A stretch of DNA of 64,000 nt. Origin: an uncultured Paracoccaceae bacterium (GTDB taxonomy: Bacteria; Pseudomonadota; Alphaproteobacteria; Rhodobacterales; Rhodobacteraceae). Below the pieces are notes generated by a model. The model had not been told where the DNA came from. It made no database searches and was given only the letters and a program-made list of their open reading frames with translations. Made by a program: the position numbers and the translations under genes. Positions 9,125 through 17,756 of the stretch are shown here, piece by piece. The stretch's first letter is position 1. Every line of letters begins with the position of its first letter. The stretch spans positions 111,880 through 175,879 of the forward strand of contig CANLDN010000011.1 in NCBI GenBank assembly GCA_947489445.1, read 5' to 3'.

Positions 9125-9469
9125 GCTTTCGGGCGTAATCTTATCTACGTTAGAGTTTCACAACGGTTTGTGCAGTTTTTGGGGAGCGGTGTAATGCGAT
9201 TTGTTTCAATTGATCAGATCAAAGCACCCAACCTGTCGTTGCGGGTGTCCCCATTAATCTATCGGGTAACGCGGCACATGTCGCGATGACATTGCAGCGG
9301 CTGAAGCACCCTGAAAAATATCTGTGGATCGGCTTCTTTTGAAAATGGCCATACATGGTGATTTGCATTCTTGCGCTTGAAAATGGCGGTTTTCGAAATG
9401 ATCAACGCGACCGCCTATGAAAAGCGATCGCAAGCGCGCATATCGAGCAGTTTTTTTGATACGCTCTGC
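9125..9469. other. 345-bp intergenic stretch between DUF817 gene and glyA
   Basis: No supported gene. A 31-codon reading frame on the plus strand (ATG at 9194, preceded by GGGGAGCG) ends at 9289, but nothing supports its translation. TTGAAAATGGC occurs twice about 40 bp apart (near 9338 and 9378). A T7 run at 9451-9457 on the plus strand has no convincing stem before it. Confidence 0.4.
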
Positions 9470-10765
9470 CTACAGCCCCGGATAAATCGGGAACTTGTCG
9501 CACAGCGCCTCAACCTCAGCCCTGACCTTGGCCTCGACCACGCCGTTGCCGTCCTCACCGTTCGCGGCCAACCCTTCGGTCACTTCCACGATCCAATCGG
9601 CGATCTGGCGGAATTCAGGTTCGCCGAACCCGCGCGTGGTGCCAGCAGGTGACCCCAGGCGGATACCGGATGTAACCATCGGTTTCTCAGGGTCAAACGG
9701 AATGCCGTTCTTGTTGCAGGTAATATGCGCACGACCCAAGGACACTTCGGTTGCGTTGCCTTTGACGCCCTTTGGCCGCAGATCAACCAGCATCAGGTGG
9801 CTGTCTGTCCCGCCAGAAACAATATCCAACCCGCCCTTCATCAGCTGATCAGCCAATGCCTGGGCGTTCTTCACGACCTGCTGTTGGTAGGTCTTGAACT
9901 CCGGGCGCAATGCCTCGCCAAAGGCCACGGCCTTACCAGCGATCACATGCATCAGCGGGCCGCCTTGGATACCAGGGAAAATGGCAGAGTTGAACTTTTT
10001 CGCCAGCGCCGCGTCATTGGTCAGGATCATCCCGCCGCGCGGGCCGCGCAAGGTTTTATGCGTCGTGGTTGTGGCTGCATGCGCGTGTGGGAAGGGCGAA
10101 GGATACAGGCCCGCGGCAACAAGACCCGCAAAATGGGCCATGTCGACCAGCAGATAGGCACCCACGCTATCGGCAATCTCGCGCATCTTCGCAAAATCAA
10201 TAATGCGCGGAATGGCAGACCCGCCAGCGATGATCATCTTGGGCTGATGTTCGGCAGTCAGGCGCGCAACCTCGTCATAATCCAAGAGGCTGTCCTGACG
10301 GCGCACGCCATATTGGATGGCATTGAACCATTTGCCCGACTGGTTCGGCTTGGCGCCATGGGTCAGGTGGCCACCGGCATCCAGCGACATGCCAAGGATT
10401 GTATCACCCGGTTGCAAGAGCGCCTGAAACACACCTTGGTTGGCCTGCGAACCCGAATTCGGCTGCACATTTGCAAACTCACATCCAAACAGCTGCTTGG
10501 CGCGGTCAATGGCAAGGTTCTCGGCCACATCCACATGCTGACACCCGCCATAGTAACGACGACCGGGGTAACCTTCGGCGTATTTATTGGTCATCACGCC
10601 GCCCTGCGCTTCCATGACAGCGGCAGAGACGATGTTTTCTGATGCAATCAGCTCAATCTCTTTGCGCTGGCGTTTCAGCTCTGCCTGCATGGCGGCATGG
10701 ATTTCCGGATCGCGCGTGGCGAGTGTTTCGGTGAAAAAACCGTCGTCGCGGACAGTGACATTCAT
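9470..10765 (-). CDS. glyA: Serine hydroxymethyltransferase
   Basis: 431 residues, the normal length. It interconverts serine and glycine with transfer of a one-carbon unit to tetrahydrofolate, using PLP, in the cytosol. Visible signatures are IELIASENIVS near the N-terminus, NKYAEGYPGRRYYGG, the PLP-lysine block ATTTTHKTLRGPRGG (Lys about 240), and the C-terminal region SGIRLGSPAGTTRGF. The start lies behind a GGGG-rich site. It is transcribed alone, divergently from the NAD kinase gene across 176 bp. No glycine riboswitch-like structure was recognised in that gap. Confidence 0.97.
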   Translation of the reverse strand: MNVTVRDDGFFTETLATRDPEIHAAMQAELKRQRKEIELIASENIVSAAVMEAQGGVMTNKYAEGYPGRRYYGGCQHVDVAENLAIDRAKQLFGCEFANVQPNSGSQANQGVFQALLQPGDTILGMSLDAGGHLTHGAKPNQSGKWFNAIQYGVRRQDSLLDYDEVARLTAEHQPKMIIAGGSAIPRIIDFAKMREIADSVGAYLLVDMAHFAGLVAAGLYPSPFPHAHAATTTTHKTLRGPRGGMILTNDAALAKKFNSAIFPGIQGGPLMHVIAGKAVAFGEALRPEFKTYQQQVVKNAQALADQLMKGGLDIVSGGTDSHLMLVDLRPKGVKGNATEVSLGRAHITCNKNGIPFDPEKPMVTSGIRLGSPAGTTRGFGEPEFRQIADWIVEVTEGLAANGEDGNGVVEAKVRAEVEALCDKFPIYPGL

Positions 10766-10941
10766 GGGTGCATCCCCCTTGGAAGCGGTACATTTGCGCC
10801 CTCATACCCCAAGAAATGCAGCTTCTAAAGCATCAAAACGACCAAGATGTTTATGAGCACGTCATGATGGTTTCGTATCGGCGACTTGTGTTTCGGGTCT
10901 GATCGCACCACAACTTATCGGAACTTAAGGGAATTCCGTTC

Positions 10942-11706
10942 ATGCCACGCCCCAAGATCGCCTTTACGGCCAGCCCGGTCCCAATTGCGCAAGCTGCTCT
11001 CAAGGCGCTCGTAGCGGCGTATGGCGATGTGCCGCAAGCCGATGCAGACGTGATTGTGGCGCTGGGCGGTGACGGGTTCATGCTGCAAACGCTGCACAAT
11101 ACGCAAGGGGTGGACGCACCGGTTTATGGCATGAACCGGGGCACTGTCGGGTTCTTGATGAATGCTTTTGATGCAGATGACCTGCGGGCGCGGTTGGACG
11201 CGGCGGAAGAGGAAATCATCAACCCGCTGGTGATGACAGCGCTGACCGCCGACGGCGACATGCACGAGGCATTGGCTATCAATGAGGTCAGCTTGCTGCG
11301 CGCTGGACCTCAGGCGGCCAAGCTGCGGATCACGGTTGATGGCAAGGAACGGATGAAAGAACTGGTCTGCGATGGCGCACTGGTGGCAACGCCCGCGGGT
11401 TCAACGGCGTATAACTACTCTGCCCACGGACCAATCGTGCCCATCGGGTCTGACGTGCTGGCCCTGACGGCGGTGTCCGCCTTTCGGCCCCGCCGCTGGC
11501 GCGGCGCGCTGCTGCCCAAACGGGCCGTGGTGCGGCTGGACGTGATCGACCCCAACAAGCGCCCGGTGATGGCCGAGGCGGATGGCAAATCAGTACGCAA
11601 TGTTGTCAGCGTCGAAATCCGGTCAGAGCCCACCGTGCGGCACCGCATCCTGTTCGATCCCGGTCACGGGCTGGAAGAGCGGCTGATCAGGGAACAATTC
11701 GCTTAG
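10942..11706 (+). CDS. nadK: NAD kinase
   Basis: 254 residues. It phosphorylates NAD at the 2' position to give NADP. The family motif GGDG is in IVALGGDGFMLQTLH (about residues 33-47). The second conserved block NEVSLLRAG (about 115-123) and the glycine-rich ATPAGSTAYNYSAHGPIVP (about 150-168) complete the fold. AAGGGAATT precedes the ATG. The length is on the short side but usual for alphaproteobacterial NAD kinases. It converges on the BLUF gene with a one-base gap between the genes. Confidence 0.95.
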   Translation: MPRPKIAFTASPVPIAQAALKALVAAYGDVPQADADVIVALGGDGFMLQTLHNTQGVDAPVYGMNRGTVGFLMNAFDADDLRARLDAAEEEIINPLVMTALTADGDMHEALAINEVSLLRAGPQAAKLRITVDGKERMKELVCDGALVATPAGSTAYNYSAHGPIVPIGSDVLALTAVSAFRPRRWRGALLPKRAVVRLDVIDPNKRPVMAEADGKSVRNVVSVEIRSEPTVRHRILFDPGHGLEERLIREQFA

Positions 11707-11707
11707 C

Positions 11708-12115
11708 TTAGCCTGAATGCGGCGCCCGCTCAACCAACAACTCGAAAATCCGCAAGACGTCCGACGGGGACGCGGTGTTCACGGCCCCTTGGTTGACCTG
11801 ATCCCGGGTCCACATCCAGCTTTGGACAGGATCGTCGCGCATGGCCCATGCGCCAAACATACGTTTGTCCGCCGGTTGTTTGACAAGTTCTGTAACTTCG
11901 ACATGACGGTCATCAGCCTTGATCTTGGCATAGATTGCTTCGACCTCATCCGCTGGTCCTTCGAGTAGCTGCAAGTAAAGGTCGTCGCGACAGATCAGGC
12001 ATCCCGTGACCTCGGCAGCGGCGTTATTGGCGCGCGCTTTGAAAAGGATATCGATCAATACGGCGGCATCAAAGCCAAAAGGGCGCGATGCATAGACAAG
12101 TTGTAACAAAGGCAT
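11708..12115 (-). CDS. Stand-alone BLUF-domain blue-light sensor
   Basis: 135 residues, almost entirely one BLUF domain. It has the flavin-contacting tyrosine in QLVYASRPFG (Tyr 8), the conserved asparagine in KARANNAAAEVTGCL (Asn about 30), the key glutamine in LYLQLLEGP (Gln about 50), and the tryptophan in MFGAWAM (Trp about 91). BLUF domains bind FAD and shift a hydrogen-bond network on blue light. There is no linked EAL, cyclase or helix-turn-helix domain, so output must go through a partner protein (inference). It sits alone, convergent with nadK; no obvious partner gene is adjacent. Confidence 0.88.
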   Translation of the reverse strand: MPLLQLVYASRPFGFDAAVLIDILFKARANNAAAEVTGCLICRDDLYLQLLEGPADEVEAIYAKIKADDRHVEVTELVKQPADKRMFGAWAMRDDPVQSWMWTRDQVNQGAVNTASPSDVLRIFELLVERAPHSG

Positions 12116-12219
12116 TCTGGCGTACTCTGTTCTGGCAAATCAGGGTGTCCACCCCTCCGGATCGCAGGACGCTATATCATCTACCGTGCACATAAGCGCC
12201 CACGATGTCCAGTCATCTG

Positions 12220-14115
12220 CTACTCACCACCCGCATATCCAAGTGGTTTCAGCGCGGCCCTAATTTCATCCAATATCGCCGGATCATCAATTGTCGCGGG
12301 CATTTTGAAATCCGCGCCATCGGCGATTTTCACCATTGTTCCGCGCAGTATTTTCCCGGACCGGGTTTTGGGCAATCGGTCCACAACAGCCACCAGCTTG
12401 AACGCCGCGACCGGGCCGATTGTATCGCGCACACGCTTGATGCAATCCTTGGCGATATCGTCATGCGATCTGTCACAGCCCTTGTTCAGGCAGACGAACC
12501 CCATGGGCAATTGCCCCTTCAATTCATCCGTCACCCCAATGACCGCGCATTCACCCACGTCGGGATGCCCTGCCAGCACCTCTTCCATCGCGCCGGTCGA
12601 GAGCCGGTGCCCGGCGACGTTGATCACATCGTCAGTCCGCGCCATGATGTAAAGGTATCCATCCTCATCAATCATCCCCGCATCCCCGGTTTCATAGTAC
12701 CCGGGAAAGGTCGTCAGATAGGATTTCACAAACCGGTCTTCGGCGTTCCAAAGTGTGGGCAAAGTGCCTGGGGGTAGGGGAAGTTTCACAGCAATCGCCC
12801 CCAACTCTCCCGGCGCCATCCGGTTACCGCCCTCGTCCAAAATCTGCACATCGTAGCCGGGCATGGCCACGGTTGGGGATCCGATTTTGACTGGCAGCGC
12901 CTCAATCCCTGCCGGATTGCCTGCAATCGTATATCCCGTCTCGGTTTGCCACCAGTGATCGTAAACCGGGACGCCCATCACACGCTGCGCCCATTCGATC
13001 GTGTCCGGGTCCGCCCGCTCACCCGCCAGATAAAGCGCACGCAGGCATGAAATGTCGTAGTTCTTGATCATCTCACCCGTCGGGTCCTCACGCTTGATCG
13101 CGCGAAAGGCTGTAGGCGCAGTGAAGAATGACCGCACGTTATGTTCTTCTATCACCCGCCAGAATGTGCCCGCATCGGGCGTGCCAATTGGCTTACCCTC
13201 AAAGACCACTGTGGTGTTTCCATGGATCAGCGGCGCGTAGCAGATATAGGAATGCCCCACGACCCAGCCGACATCGGAGGCCGCCCAAAACACATCGCCG
13301 GGGTCGACGTCATAGACAGCCTTCATCGTCCAATTCAGCGCGACCAGATGCCCGGCAGTGGGGCGCACAACCCCTTTGGGCGCACCTGTCGTACCAGAAG
13401 TGTAAAGAATATAGGCCGGATGGCCGCCTTCAACCGGGACACATTCAGCAGGGGCGACGCCCTCCTGCACAGCGTCCCAGTCAAAATCGCGACCGGGGAT
13501 CAGGTCACAGCGGTGCTGGTCACGTTGCAAAATGACTGTGAAGTCCGGCTTATGATCCGCCATTTCAATTGCGCCGTCCAACAGTGGTTTATATGCGACG
13601 ACGCGCCCGGGTTCTAACCCGCAGGAGGCTGCGATAATGGCCTTGGGTGTGGCGTCATCAATGCGGACGGCCAATTCATTTGCGGCAAATCCACCGAAGA
13701 CAACCGAATGAATAGCCCCCAACCGGGCGCAGGCCAGCATCGCGACCAGAGCCTCTGGGACCATGGGCATATAGATGATGACACGGTCACCTTTAGTCAC
13801 ACCCTTGTCGCGCAAGGCCCCGGCAAGGCTGGCGGTTTTGTCTTTCAGTTCAGCAAATGTGATCTGCGATTTGGTTCCGGTGATGGGGCTGTCATAGATA
13901 ATGGCAGGCTGCGCTCCACGTCCGTTTTCGACATGGCGGTCCACGGCGTTATAGCAGGTATTCACCTGCGCGTCGGTAAACCAGCGGTAAAGCGGGGCAT
14001 TGCTGTCATCCAGCGCTTTGGTCGGCGGGGTGACCCAGTCAATCGCCTTGGCCTGCTCCATCCAGAATGCCTCTGGATCGTTCTGCCAAGCGGCGTAAAC
14101 GTCCGCGTATCCCAT
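12220..14115 (-). CDS. prpE: Propionyl-CoA synthetase / acetyl-CoA synthetase-like acyl-CoA ligase
   Basis: 631 residues from the ATG at 14115, which has GGAGG eight to twelve bases upstream; the ATG five codons earlier overlaps that ribosome site. The ANL-family motifs are complete: YILYTSGTTGAPKGVVRP (AMP-binding P-loop, about residue 235), DHWWQTETGYTIAGNP, the hinge YETGDAGMIDEDGYLYIMAR, and the catalytic lysine near the C-terminus in LPKTRSGKILRGTM. The N-terminal extension (ACAS_N-like) and the sequence VVFGGFAANELAVRIDDA are typical of PrpE/ACSS3-type enzymes that activate propionate or other short acids to CoA esters. It lies directly downstream of maeB on the same strand (101 bp), so both may serve short-acid use. 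Confidence 0.85.
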   Translation of the reverse strand: MGYADVYAAWQNDPEAFWMEQAKAIDWVTPPTKALDDSNAPLYRWFTDAQVNTCYNAVDRHVENGRGAQPAIIYDSPITGTKSQITFAELKDKTASLAGALRDKGVTKGDRVIIYMPMVPEALVAMLACARLGAIHSVVFGGFAANELAVRIDDATPKAIIAASCGLEPGRVVAYKPLLDGAIEMADHKPDFTVILQRDQHRCDLIPGRDFDWDAVQEGVAPAECVPVEGGHPAYILYTSGTTGAPKGVVRPTAGHLVALNWTMKAVYDVDPGDVFWAASDVGWVVGHSYICYAPLIHGNTTVVFEGKPIGTPDAGTFWRVIEEHNVRSFFTAPTAFRAIKREDPTGEMIKNYDISCLRALYLAGERADPDTIEWAQRVMGVPVYDHWWQTETGYTIAGNPAGIEALPVKIGSPTVAMPGYDVQILDEGGNRMAPGELGAIAVKLPLPPGTLPTLWNAEDRFVKSYLTTFPGYYETGDAGMIDEDGYLYIMARTDDVINVAGHRLSTGAMEEVLAGHPDVGECAVIGVTDELKGQLPMGFVCLNKGCDRSHDDIAKDCIKRVRDTIGPVAAFKLVAVVDRLPKTRSGKILRGTMVKIADGADFKMPATIDDPAILDEIRAALKPLGYAGGE

Positions 14116-14216
14116 CGTGTTCCTCCCCAAACAGTGTCTGGGAAAGTGTTACGCGCGCCGCAAACCCGCGGCAAGAACGGTTTCTGGCCACGACACCCGC
14201 ACTGTAAATTTTTTAA

Positions 14217-16496
14217 CTACCCGTAATGGGCGACAGGCGTGCCCGCGACGGCGGACATATTCAGCAACCCGCGCGCGGTGATAGACGGGGTCACGATATG
14301 ACAGCGGTTGCCCATGCCCATCAGGATCGGGCCGACCTCCAGCCCGCCAGCTTTCATCTTGAGAATATTGCGGATCCCCGATGCTGCGTCGGTATTGGCA
14401 AAGACAAGCGTGTTGGCGGCACCGGGCAAATGCGCCTCGGGAAAGACGCGCGCGCGCAGTTCAACATCCAACGCCGTATCGGTATGCATCTCGCCTTCAT
14501 AGGCAAAATCACGTGGGGCGCTGTCCAGAATTCCCATTGCAGCCCGCATGCGCCGGCCCGTGTCACAATCAAGATTGCCAAACTGGCTATGCGAACACAG
14601 TGCGATTTTCGGTTCTACCCCAAAACGGCGGACATGACGGGCGGCCCCAATCACCGTCTCCGCAATCTGTTCGGGGGACGGTTCAGGATGTACCTGCGTG
14701 TCGGCAACAAACAACGGACCGTCTTCAAGGATCATCAGCGACAGGGCGGCCACCGGGTGGCGCCCTTCGGTGCCAAGGATCTGGCGCACGTAATTCAGAT
14801 GCCACAGGTATTGGCCAAACGTACCGCAGATCAGGCTATCAGCCTCACCGCGATGTACCATGACGGCCCCAATGGCGGTGGTGTTCGTACGCATGATCGC
14901 CTTGGCAAGGTCCGGCGTCACACCCTTGCGGGCCATGAGGGTGTGATAAGTCTCCCAATAATCGCGATAGCGCGGGTCGTTTTCCGGGTTCACGATACTG
15001 AAATCGACGCCGGGGCGGATTTTCAGACCTGCGCGTTCGCAGCGCCGCTCGATCACTTCGGGACGACCAATCAGGATGGGGGTATCGGTGGTCTCTTCCA
15101 TAATCGCCTGGGACGCGCGCAACACCCGTTCATCCTCGCCCTCAGCAAAGACGATCTTGCGTTCGGCGGTGCGGGCGGCATCAAACACCGGACGCATGAT
15201 CATGGCGGATTTAAAGACTGATCCGTCCAGATTGGTCTTATACGCCTTCATATCCGCGATTGGGCGGGTCGCGACACGCGTTTCGCAGGCAGCCCCTGCA
15301 ACTGCGCTGGCGACAACCCCCATAAGGCGCGGATCGAACGGTTTGGGGATCAGATAATCCGCCCCGAATGTCAGTTGTTCGCCCTGATACGCGGCGGCGG
15401 CTTCGGCGCTGGTTGTGGCACGGGCGAGGGCCGCGATACCTTCGACGCAGGCGATCTTCATCTCGTCATTGATCTCTGTCGCGCCCACATCCAGCGCGCC
15501 GCGGAAAATGAACGGGAAACACAACACGTTGTTGACCTGATTGGGAAAATCGCTGCGGCCTGTTGCGATGATGGCGTCCGGTGTCACGGCCCTTGCGTCG
15601 TCCGGGCTAATCTCTGGCGTGGGGTTGGCCAAGGCAAAGATGATCGGACGCTTGGCCATTTTGGCGACCATATCGGGCTTCAGCACGCCGGGGCCCGAAA
15701 GCCCCAGAAACAGATCCGCCCCGTCAATCACATCCATCAGCGTTGCGGGTGTGGTGCCTTGCGCATACTCCGCCTTTTGCGGGGTCATGTCCGTCTCACG
15801 ACCTTCATAAACAAGACCCTCAATATCGCAAAGCCACACATTTTCGCGCTTCACGCCAAGCTTCAAAAGCATATTCAGACATGCAATCCCGGCAGCACCA
15901 CCGCCCGTGCTGACGATCTTGATATCTTCAAATTTCTTGCCCGCCACATGCAGCGCATTGGTGGCCGCAGCGCCCACCACAATCGCGGTGCCATGCTGGT
16001 CATCATGAAAAACAGGGATATTCATCCGCTCGCGGCACAGTTTTTCGACGATGAAACAATCGGGGGCTTTGATATCTTCCAGATTGATCGCGCCAAATGT
16101 GGGCTCGAGCGCACAGACAATGTCGGCGACTTTTTCGGGGTCAGGTTCATTCAGCTCAATATCAAAGCAGTCGATATTTGCGAATTTCTTGAACAGAACG
16201 GCCTTGCCTTCCATCACCGGCTTTGAGGCCAGCCCGCCGATATTGCCCAATCCCAAAACAGCCGTGCCATTTGTCACAACGGCCACCAGATTGCCGCGTG
16301 ACGTATAATCGCGGGCTGTGGAAGGGTCCGCCTTTATCTCCAGGCAGGCCTCCGCCACGCCGGGCGAATAAGCACGCGCCAGGTCACGACCATTGGCCAG
16401 CGGCTTGGTGGCGCGTATCTCCAATTTACCGGGTCTGGGGAATTTGTGATAATCAAGCGCGGCCTGGCGCAGGCCGTCTTTTGCATCGTCTGACAT
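14217..16496 (-). CDS. maeB: NADP-dependent malic enzyme with C-terminal phosphotransacetylase-like domain
   Basis: 759 residues, the normal size for bifunctional-type MaeB. The N-terminal malic domain (about 1-160: KPLANGRDLARAYSPGVAE, VFHDDQHGTAIVVGAAATNA) and NAD(P) domain (about 165-410: IVSTGGGAAGIACLNMLLKL, FALANPTPEISP) decarboxylate malate to pyruvate. The last 330 or so residues form a PTA_PTB domain, which in MaeB proteins usually regulates activity rather than acting as a transacetylase. GGGAGGAACGG precedes the ATG at 16496. A perfect 20-bp palindrome lies 15-34 bases upstream and may control this gene and possibly prpE downstream. Confidence 0.95.
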   Translation of the reverse strand: MSDDAKDGLRQAALDYHKFPRPGKLEIRATKPLANGRDLARAYSPGVAEACLEIKADPSTARDYTSRGNLVAVVTNGTAVLGLGNIGGLASKPVMEGKAVLFKKFANIDCFDIELNEPDPEKVADIVCALEPTFGAINLEDIKAPDCFIVEKLCRERMNIPVFHDDQHGTAIVVGAAATNALHVAGKKFEDIKIVSTGGGAAGIACLNMLLKLGVKRENVWLCDIEGLVYEGRETDMTPQKAEYAQGTTPATLMDVIDGADLFLGLSGPGVLKPDMVAKMAKRPIIFALANPTPEISPDDARAVTPDAIIATGRSDFPNQVNNVLCFPFIFRGALDVGATEINDEMKIACVEGIAALARATTSAEAAAAYQGEQLTFGADYLIPKPFDPRLMGVVASAVAGAACETRVATRPIADMKAYKTNLDGSVFKSAMIMRPVFDAARTAERKIVFAEGEDERVLRASQAIMEETTDTPILIGRPEVIERRCERAGLKIRPGVDFSIVNPENDPRYRDYWETYHTLMARKGVTPDLAKAIMRTNTTAIGAVMVHRGEADSLICGTFGQYLWHLNYVRQILGTEGRHPVAALSLMILEDGPLFVADTQVHPEPSPEQIAETVIGAARHVRRFGVEPKIALCSHSQFGNLDCDTGRRMRAAMGILDSAPRDFAYEGEMHTDTALDVELRARVFPEAHLPGAANTLVFANTDAASGIRNILKMKAGGLEVGPILMGMGNRCHIVTPSITARGLLNMSAVAGTPVAHYG

Positions 16497-16510
16497 CCGT
16501 TCCTCCCGAT

Positions 16511-16530
16511 ATGGTTTAACGTTAAACCAT
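16511..16530. promoter_or_regulatory. Perfect 20-bp palindrome upstream of maeB (operator candidate)
   Basis: The sequence ATGGTTTAAC-GTTAAACCAT is a perfect palindrome with no spacer. It lies between the maeB ribosome site and the presumed promoter, where a bound dimeric repressor (TetR, GntR or LacI type) would block transcription. No regulator gene is adjacent. The function is inferred from symmetry and position only. Confidence 0.55.
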
Positions 16531-16593
16531 TTTCTTTCCGTTAGGGAAAGTTGTCTGTTGATTAAACATGCCTTGGGGAGCGATGCAAACTAT

Positions 16594-17232
16594 TCAACCA
16601 TTTATGATATCCAGCGCAGTCTCTGCTGCGGGCACGGGCGACGACAATACTGGCACCCGCAGATCAACCAAGTGTTCCGCCGCGCATTGCATCGACGCCT
16701 GCGCCAGCACAATGCTGCCGAAAGGGCCGTCATTGGCATATGCTGCCCGAACATGCCCCGCGATGCGCGCGGCATATTCCGCCATATCGCCCTGCTCAAA
16801 CGCGGCCCAGGCGTCATCGCATAGAACGACATGCGGAGAAATCGGCAGGCCCATGTCGGCGGCACAGTCTTTCAGCAATGTGGTGGTCGCCTGAAGGGTG
16901 CTTTCAAGGCACAGCGCCACCAGCACCGACGGCCCGGCCCGGCAGGCCGCTTGCATCATGGGGCGATCAATCCGAATGACGTGGTGCATCGCCATTTCAT
17001 CTGCCAAAGGGCCCAGCGTGGAACATGTGCAGATCACGGCATCATCTTTGGACAACGCGCCCAACACAGCCAAAACATCGGCACGGACAGTGTCGAGCCC
17101 ATCGGTGCGGGCGCGATCCAGCAGGATTGGGTCGACGTGGTGGGTCAACGCGGCCTCTGGTGCCAACTTCGCGAAAATCGCATCAAACGTCGCCACATGA
17201 ACATCTGCCGTATGCAAAAATGAAATGCGCAT
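16594..17232 (-). CDS. Asp/Glu/hydantoin racemase-like protein
   Basis: 212 residues from the ATG at 17232, which follows GGGAAGG; the longer frame from 17322 adds an unlikely basic leader. It resembles the aspartate/glutamate racemase superfamily. It starts MRISFLHTADVHVATFDAI, carries a Cys/Thr-rich active-site-like loop AVICTCSTLGPLADE (about residues 73-87), and has a second block SIVLAQASMQCAAEHL (about 184-199) holding a cysteine where the superfamily often has its second catalytic thiol. The reaction is not known. It is divergent from the nucleoside operon across 128 bp and is not clearly part of that pathway. Confidence 0.6.
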   Translation of the reverse strand: MRISFLHTADVHVATFDAIFAKLAPEAALTHHVDPILLDRARTDGLDTVRADVLAVLGALSKDDAVICTCSTLGPLADEMAMHHVIRIDRPMMQAACRAGPSVLVALCLESTLQATTTLLKDCAADMGLPISPHVVLCDDAWAAFEQGDMAEYAARIAGHVRAAYANDGPFGSIVLAQASMQCAAEHLVDLRVPVLSSPVPAAETALDIING

Positions 17233-17309
17233 CGCGTGCCTTCCCCATGATCTGCCCTGCTGATACCGGCCCATGAGCGTTTTGCAAACCAGCCAATCGG
17301 TTCCCCTTG

Positions 17310-17329
17310 CATCCGCCTTCATCCGCCTT
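17310..17329. repeat. Tandem 10-bp direct repeat upstream of cdd
   Basis: CATCCGCCTT occurs twice in immediate succession in the 128-bp gap between the racemase-like gene and cdd, followed by CACTT. It lies 32-51 bases before the cdd start codon. It may be a simple slippage duplication or a pair of regulator half-sites for the nucleoside operon. Confidence 0.4.
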
Positions 17330-17360
17330 CACTTTGGTCCGCAACCAGACCGGAGGTTCC

Positions 17361-17753
17361 ATGTCCCTCATCGAAACTGCGCGCAAGGTGCGCGAAAATG
17401 CGCATGCCCCTTATTCCAACTTCAAGGTCGGGGCAGCCCTACGCGCAGCGTCGGGCGCCGTCTATGCAGGCTGCAATGTCGAAAACGTGGCCTATCCTGA
17501 AGGCACCTGTGCCGAAGCAGGGGCGATCGCGGCGATGGTTGCGGGGGGCGATAGTCAAATCGCTGAAATCGCCGTGATTGCTGATAGCCCCAAACCCGTC
17601 AGCCCCTGTGGGGGATGCCGCCAGAAGATTGCTGAATTCGCCAGTGGCGATGTCATTGTCACTCTGACCACCATTGACGGTGTGACCATGCAAACCACGG
17701 TCGCAGATCTACTGCCCGGCGTGTTTGACGCTGACTACATGAGCCGGGTCTGA
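17361..17753 (+). CDS. cdd: Cytidine deaminase
   Basis: 130 residues from the ATG at 17361, with GGAGG directly upstream. It is the homotetrameric-length form. The zinc motif is complete: CAEAGAIAAM (His replaced by Cys, with the catalytic Glu, about residues 53-62) and PCGGCRQKIAEF (two cysteines, about 86-97). The substrate-binding NVENVAYPEGTC and the N-terminal HAPYSNFKVGAAL are also present. It converts (deoxy)cytidine to (deoxy)uridine. It opens a five-gene salvage operon: deoA starts three bases after its stop. Confidence 0.95.
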   Translation: MSLIETARKVRENAHAPYSNFKVGAALRAASGAVYAGCNVENVAYPEGTCAEAGAIAAMVAGGDSQIAEIAVIADSPKPVSPCGGCRQKIAEFASGDVIVTLTTIDGVTMQTTVADLLPGVFDADYMSRV

Positions 17754-17756
17754 TCC

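Noticed and set aside
10766..10941. Glycine or SAM riboswitch upstream of glyA
   Set aside because: The short gap shows no recognisable aptamer core or expression-platform hairpin.
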